Shown: in pieces, positions 62,317 through 64,000 of the stretch
Numbering within the stretch: position 1 is the stretch's first letter
How the letters are laid out: each line of letters starts with the position of its first letter
Assembly (NCBI RefSeq): GCF_001426995.1
Contig: NZ_LMFY01000001.1
Location: forward strand, 1,016,713-1,080,712
Reading direction: 5' to 3'
DNA from: Microbacterium sp. Root553
Lineage (GTDB): Bacteria; Actinomycetota; Actinomycetes; Actinomycetales; Microbacteriaceae
Length of the DNA stretch: 64,000 nt
The notes under the pieces: generated by a model
Seen by the model: the letters and a program-made list of their open reading frames with translations, nothing else
What the model was told of the DNA's origin: nothing
Database searches by the model: none
Translations under genes and position numbers: made by a program

Positions 62317-62549
62317 TCGGTGCCGTCCCGCAGGTCGGTCGGGGCGTCCCCGCTGTGCGGAGCCCCCTCGTCCTCGGGCGCGAGATCGCCCTGGCCGTTC
62401 TCTCCGATCTCCGCGTCGAGGGGATCGTCTTCCTGGGTCTGGGGCTGCGCGGTGTCCGTCGGGAACGTGCCGTCGCGGAAGTCGTCGACGGGGGGAATCC
62501 CGGGCATCTCCGGCGGGAAGCTGTTGGCGAAAGCATCGATGTTCGACAT
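62313..62549 (-). CDS. Small acidic hypothetical protein
   Basis: 78 aa. Starts MSNIDAFANSFPPEMPGIPP and becomes strongly acidic (EDDPLDAEIGENGQGDLAPE). ATG 62549 has GAGGAGGG with a 5-base spacing, an excellent site. No known domain; a short N-terminal motif followed by a disordered acidic tail. First gene of the pair with 62065-62316. Confidence 0.7.
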   Translation of the reverse strand: MSNIDAFANSFPPEMPGIPPVDDFRDGTFPTDTAQPQTQEDDPLDAEIGENGQGDLAPEDEGAPHSGDAPTDLRDGTE

Positions 62550-62626
62550 GGTGGCCCTCCTCGTGTGGTCGGATCTCCATGATCGGGGAGAGACCGCGGC
62601 GAGCGCAGGGCGGTTGACAGGCGCGG

Positions 62627-63232
62627 TCAGGACGAGGAGGATTCCTGCCCTTGACGCGCCGGATCGGAGGAGCCCAGGCCGAACGCCCGGAGCACCTCGT
62701 CGACCTGCGCGTCGATCTCGCTGACGGAGAACGGCCCGGCGAGGCCCAGCAGTCGACGTCGATGCGGCTCACCGAGAAGAGCGGTGAAGAGCAGCGCGGG
62801 CGAGACCGGCGCGTCTGCGGGGAGGTGCGCGGCGAGGAACCCCTGGGCCCGCGCCGGCCCTTCCTCGTAGAACTCGCGGGCGAGAAGCGGATGCAGGGCG
62901 GCGGCACCGGTGATCGCACGGTGCACCCCGATCGCCTCGTCCCCGAGCAGATGACGAAGGATGCCGCGGGCTGCCGATCGCAGGTCGGCCGCCCCGTCTC
63001 CGGCATCCCCGAGGTAGGCGTGCTGTCGGCGGACCGCCGCGCGCACGAGCCCTGCCCGGTCGCCGAACACCGTGTACAGCGTGCGCTTGGCGACGTGAGC
63101 GTCGGCGGAGACGCGGTCGAGGGTCAACGCCTCGAGCCCCTCCCCGGTCAACACGGCGACGACGACGTCGATGACGCGCTCATCCCTGGCACCCGCCTCT
63201 GCCGCGGAGGGCCGCCCGCGCTTTCCCGTCAT
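62627..63232 (-). CDS. TetR-family transcriptional regulator
   Basis: 201 aa. Helix-turn-helix ALTLDRVSADAHVAKRTLYT after a basic start (GKRGRPSAAEAG). ATG 63232 lies 6 bases after the minus-strand -10 TAGAGT (63239-63244). The ATG at 63238 would leave no room for a transcription start, so the mRNA is leaderless. Divergent from the DUF952 gene, which it may repress from the dyad in the gap. Confidence 0.9.
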   Translation of the reverse strand: MTGKRGRPSAAEAGARDERVIDVVVAVLTGEGLEALTLDRVSADAHVAKRTLYTVFGDRAGLVRAAVRRQHAYLGDAGDGAADLRSAARGILRHLLGDEAIGVHRAITGAAALHPLLAREFYEEGPARAQGFLAAHLPADAPVSPALLFTALLGEPHRRRLLGLAGPFSVSEIDAQVDEVLRAFGLGSSDPARQGQESSSS

Positions 63233-63238
63233 GGGCAT

Positions 63239-63273
63239 ACTCTACCATTAATGCTACGAAGCCGTTTCATTAA
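63239..63273. promoter_or_regulatory. Divergent tetR / DUF952 regulatory region
   Basis: Minus-strand -10 TAGAGT (63239-63244) of tetR. A dyad TTAATG (63248-63253) / CATTAA (63268-63273) spaced 14 bases apart lies between the two starts and is a candidate TetR operator. AAGGAG before ATG 63283 serves the DUF952 gene. Confidence 0.6.
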
Positions 63274-63282
63274 GGAGCTGTC

Positions 63283-63603
63283 ATGTCCGATCTGATCCAC
63301 CACATCGCCATCCAGGACGACTGGGAGATGAGCCGAGGGTTCGGCGAGTACGTCGTGTCGACCCGGGGCGTGCATCTCGACGACGCCGGATTCATCCACG
63401 CCGCCACCGCAGATCGGCTCGACGAGGTGATCGCCGCCCGCTTCAGCGACCTCGCGCTCCCGCTCCTCGACATCGCGATCCGCCCCGAGGGGCTGGCCGC
63501 CGAGGGGATCGCCGTCGAGTGGGTCGACGGATTCCCGCGCATCCTCGGCGCAGTGCCCATGACGGCTGAGGTCGTGGCCTCCGAGACTCCTCTCTCGCGC
63601 TGA
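63283..63603 (+). CDS. DUF952 domain protein
   Basis: 106 aa, DUF952 family (small alpha/beta proteins of unknown function, ADP-ribosyltransferase-like in fold predictions). Features: HHIAIQDDWEMSRGFGEYVV, GFIHAATADRLDEVI. AAGGAG lies 5 bases before ATG. It may be controlled by the divergent TetR. Not adjacent to arr, though both are small enzymes possibly related in fold. Confidence 0.87.
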   Translation: MSDLIHHIAIQDDWEMSRGFGEYVVSTRGVHLDDAGFIHAATADRLDEVIAARFSDLALPLLDIAIRPEGLAAEGIAVEWVDGFPRILGAVPMTAEVVASETPLSR

Positions 63604-63652
63604 CCCGCCTGTCGGCACTGCGGGAGTCGCACCGGTCGTCTACCGTGTGCGC

Positions 63653-64000
63653 ATGAACCGTTCTCCTCTCCGCCCGTCGATGTGCGGCGTTCTCGCCCTC
63701 GGCGCGATCACGCTTCTCTCGGGCTGCATGAACGCCCCGACCGTCGACGTGCTCGCCAGCGGCGAGTCCGCGCCCCTGCCCGCCTCCGTCGGCGCCGACC
63801 AGCGCGACAGCGTGGTCCCGGATACGGCGCGCCTGCTCGGCAGGGACTCCGAAGGGCACACCTATTACGTGGTCGAGGCGCGCGAGCAGACGGGTCTCGG
63901 CAGCATCTGCCTGGTGATCGACGGCATCGACCATGGGCCGATGATGGGATGCGGGGCGATGCCGATCGAGGTCGGCACCGACGGCGTCCGAGCTCGGCTC
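63653..64000 (+). CDS. Putative lipoprotein (3' truncated by window edge)
   Basis: 116 codons visible. Lipoprotein signal peptide: basic start, hydrophobic GVLALGAITLLSGC with the lipidated Cys at residue 25 (lipobox L-S-G-C). The rest is a secreted domain (SEGHTYYVVEAREQTGLGS, LVIDGIDHGPMMGCGA) that I do not recognise. ATG 63653 lies 6 bases after TACCGT (63641-63646), so it is leaderless. The gene continues past the window end. Confidence 0.8.
   Translation, partial: MNRSPLRPSMCGVLALGAITLLSGCMNAPTVDVLASGESAPLPASVGADQRDSVVPDTARLLGRDSEGHTYYVVEAREQTGLGSICLVIDGIDHGPMMGCGAMPIEVGTDGVRARL

Noticed and set aside
62120..62536. Arg-rich 138-codon frame over the small acidic genes
   Set aside because: Shadow frame with no ribosome site; the acidic frames have a strong site and a coupled start.

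Overview
The window reads as a chromosomal segment of a high-GC Gram-positive actinobacterium. The family Microbacteriaceae, and a Microbacterium-like organism within it, is my best inference. The signs are very high GC throughout, GTG/TTG starts, many promoters with the -10 box TAnnnT placed 6-7 bases before the start codon (leaderless mRNAs), a NucS mismatch endonuclease, an Mrp (MnhA-G) cation antiporter with fused A and B subunits, and lipoprotein and Pr6Pr-type membrane proteins. No rRNA, tRNA, phage, transposase or CRISPR array was found.

Layout. 1-4.2 kb: end of an AI-2E-type transporter, then a four-gene osmoprotectant ABC importer. 4.2-11.5 kb: DUF427 protein, flavin disulfide reductase, an MFS exporter under a MerR-type promoter, purA with a beta-propeller lactonase, and an EamA exporter. 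11.5-18.9 kb: a Pr6Pr membrane protein and a seven-gene MoxR / DUF58 / VWA operon. 18.9-24 kb: ZIP transporter, quinone-reductase-like flavoprotein, MFS exporter with divergent HxlR regulator, argG. 24-27.6 kb: TetR, a degenerate ABC-ATPase-like protein and a YhgE/Pip membrane protein. 27.7-33.8 kb: penicillin acylase, MFS, alpha/beta hydrolase and an AbiEi-like/DUF559 nuclease gene. 34-40.6 kb: the mnh operon. 40.9-45.5 kb: rhaM, a large membrane protein, LacI with divergent MFS, and a small coiled-coil protein. 45.6-48.8 kb: nucS, a HAD phosphatase, a cold-shock gene, a strongly structured non-coding stretch and an aroE-like gene. 48.9-52.6 kb: ABC/FtsX transporter divergent from a histidine kinase and response regulator. 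52.6-60.7 kb: relE remnant, then a LacI-controlled sugar-acid operon. 60.7-64 kb: Pr6Pr protein, Arr rifamycin ADP-ribosyltransferase, two small acidic proteins, TetR, DUF952 protein and the start of a lipoprotein.

How genes work together. The best-defined catabolic unit is 52.8-60.7 kb. It has a LacI regulator, a fructuronate/mannitol-type reductase, an IdnD-like zinc dehydrogenase, an MHS-family importer, a mannonate-dehydratase-type enolase, KDPG aldolase and KDG kinase. No uronate isomerase is present. This suggests oxidation of an external aldonate such as L-gulonate or L-idonate, funnelling through D-mannonate and KDG to pyruvate and glyceraldehyde 3-phosphate. The mnh operon makes one multi-subunit Na+/H+ antiporter, and the ABC importer at the left end is a matching osmotic-stress system.

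Most unusual non-coding content: (i) four copies of a roughly 90-bp inverted-repeat element with a constant 55-58-bp spacer, two of which bracket the nuclease gene; (ii) a second inverted-repeat family with two copies; (iii) a multi-hairpin region between the cold-shock gene and the aroE-like gene that could be a structured RNA.
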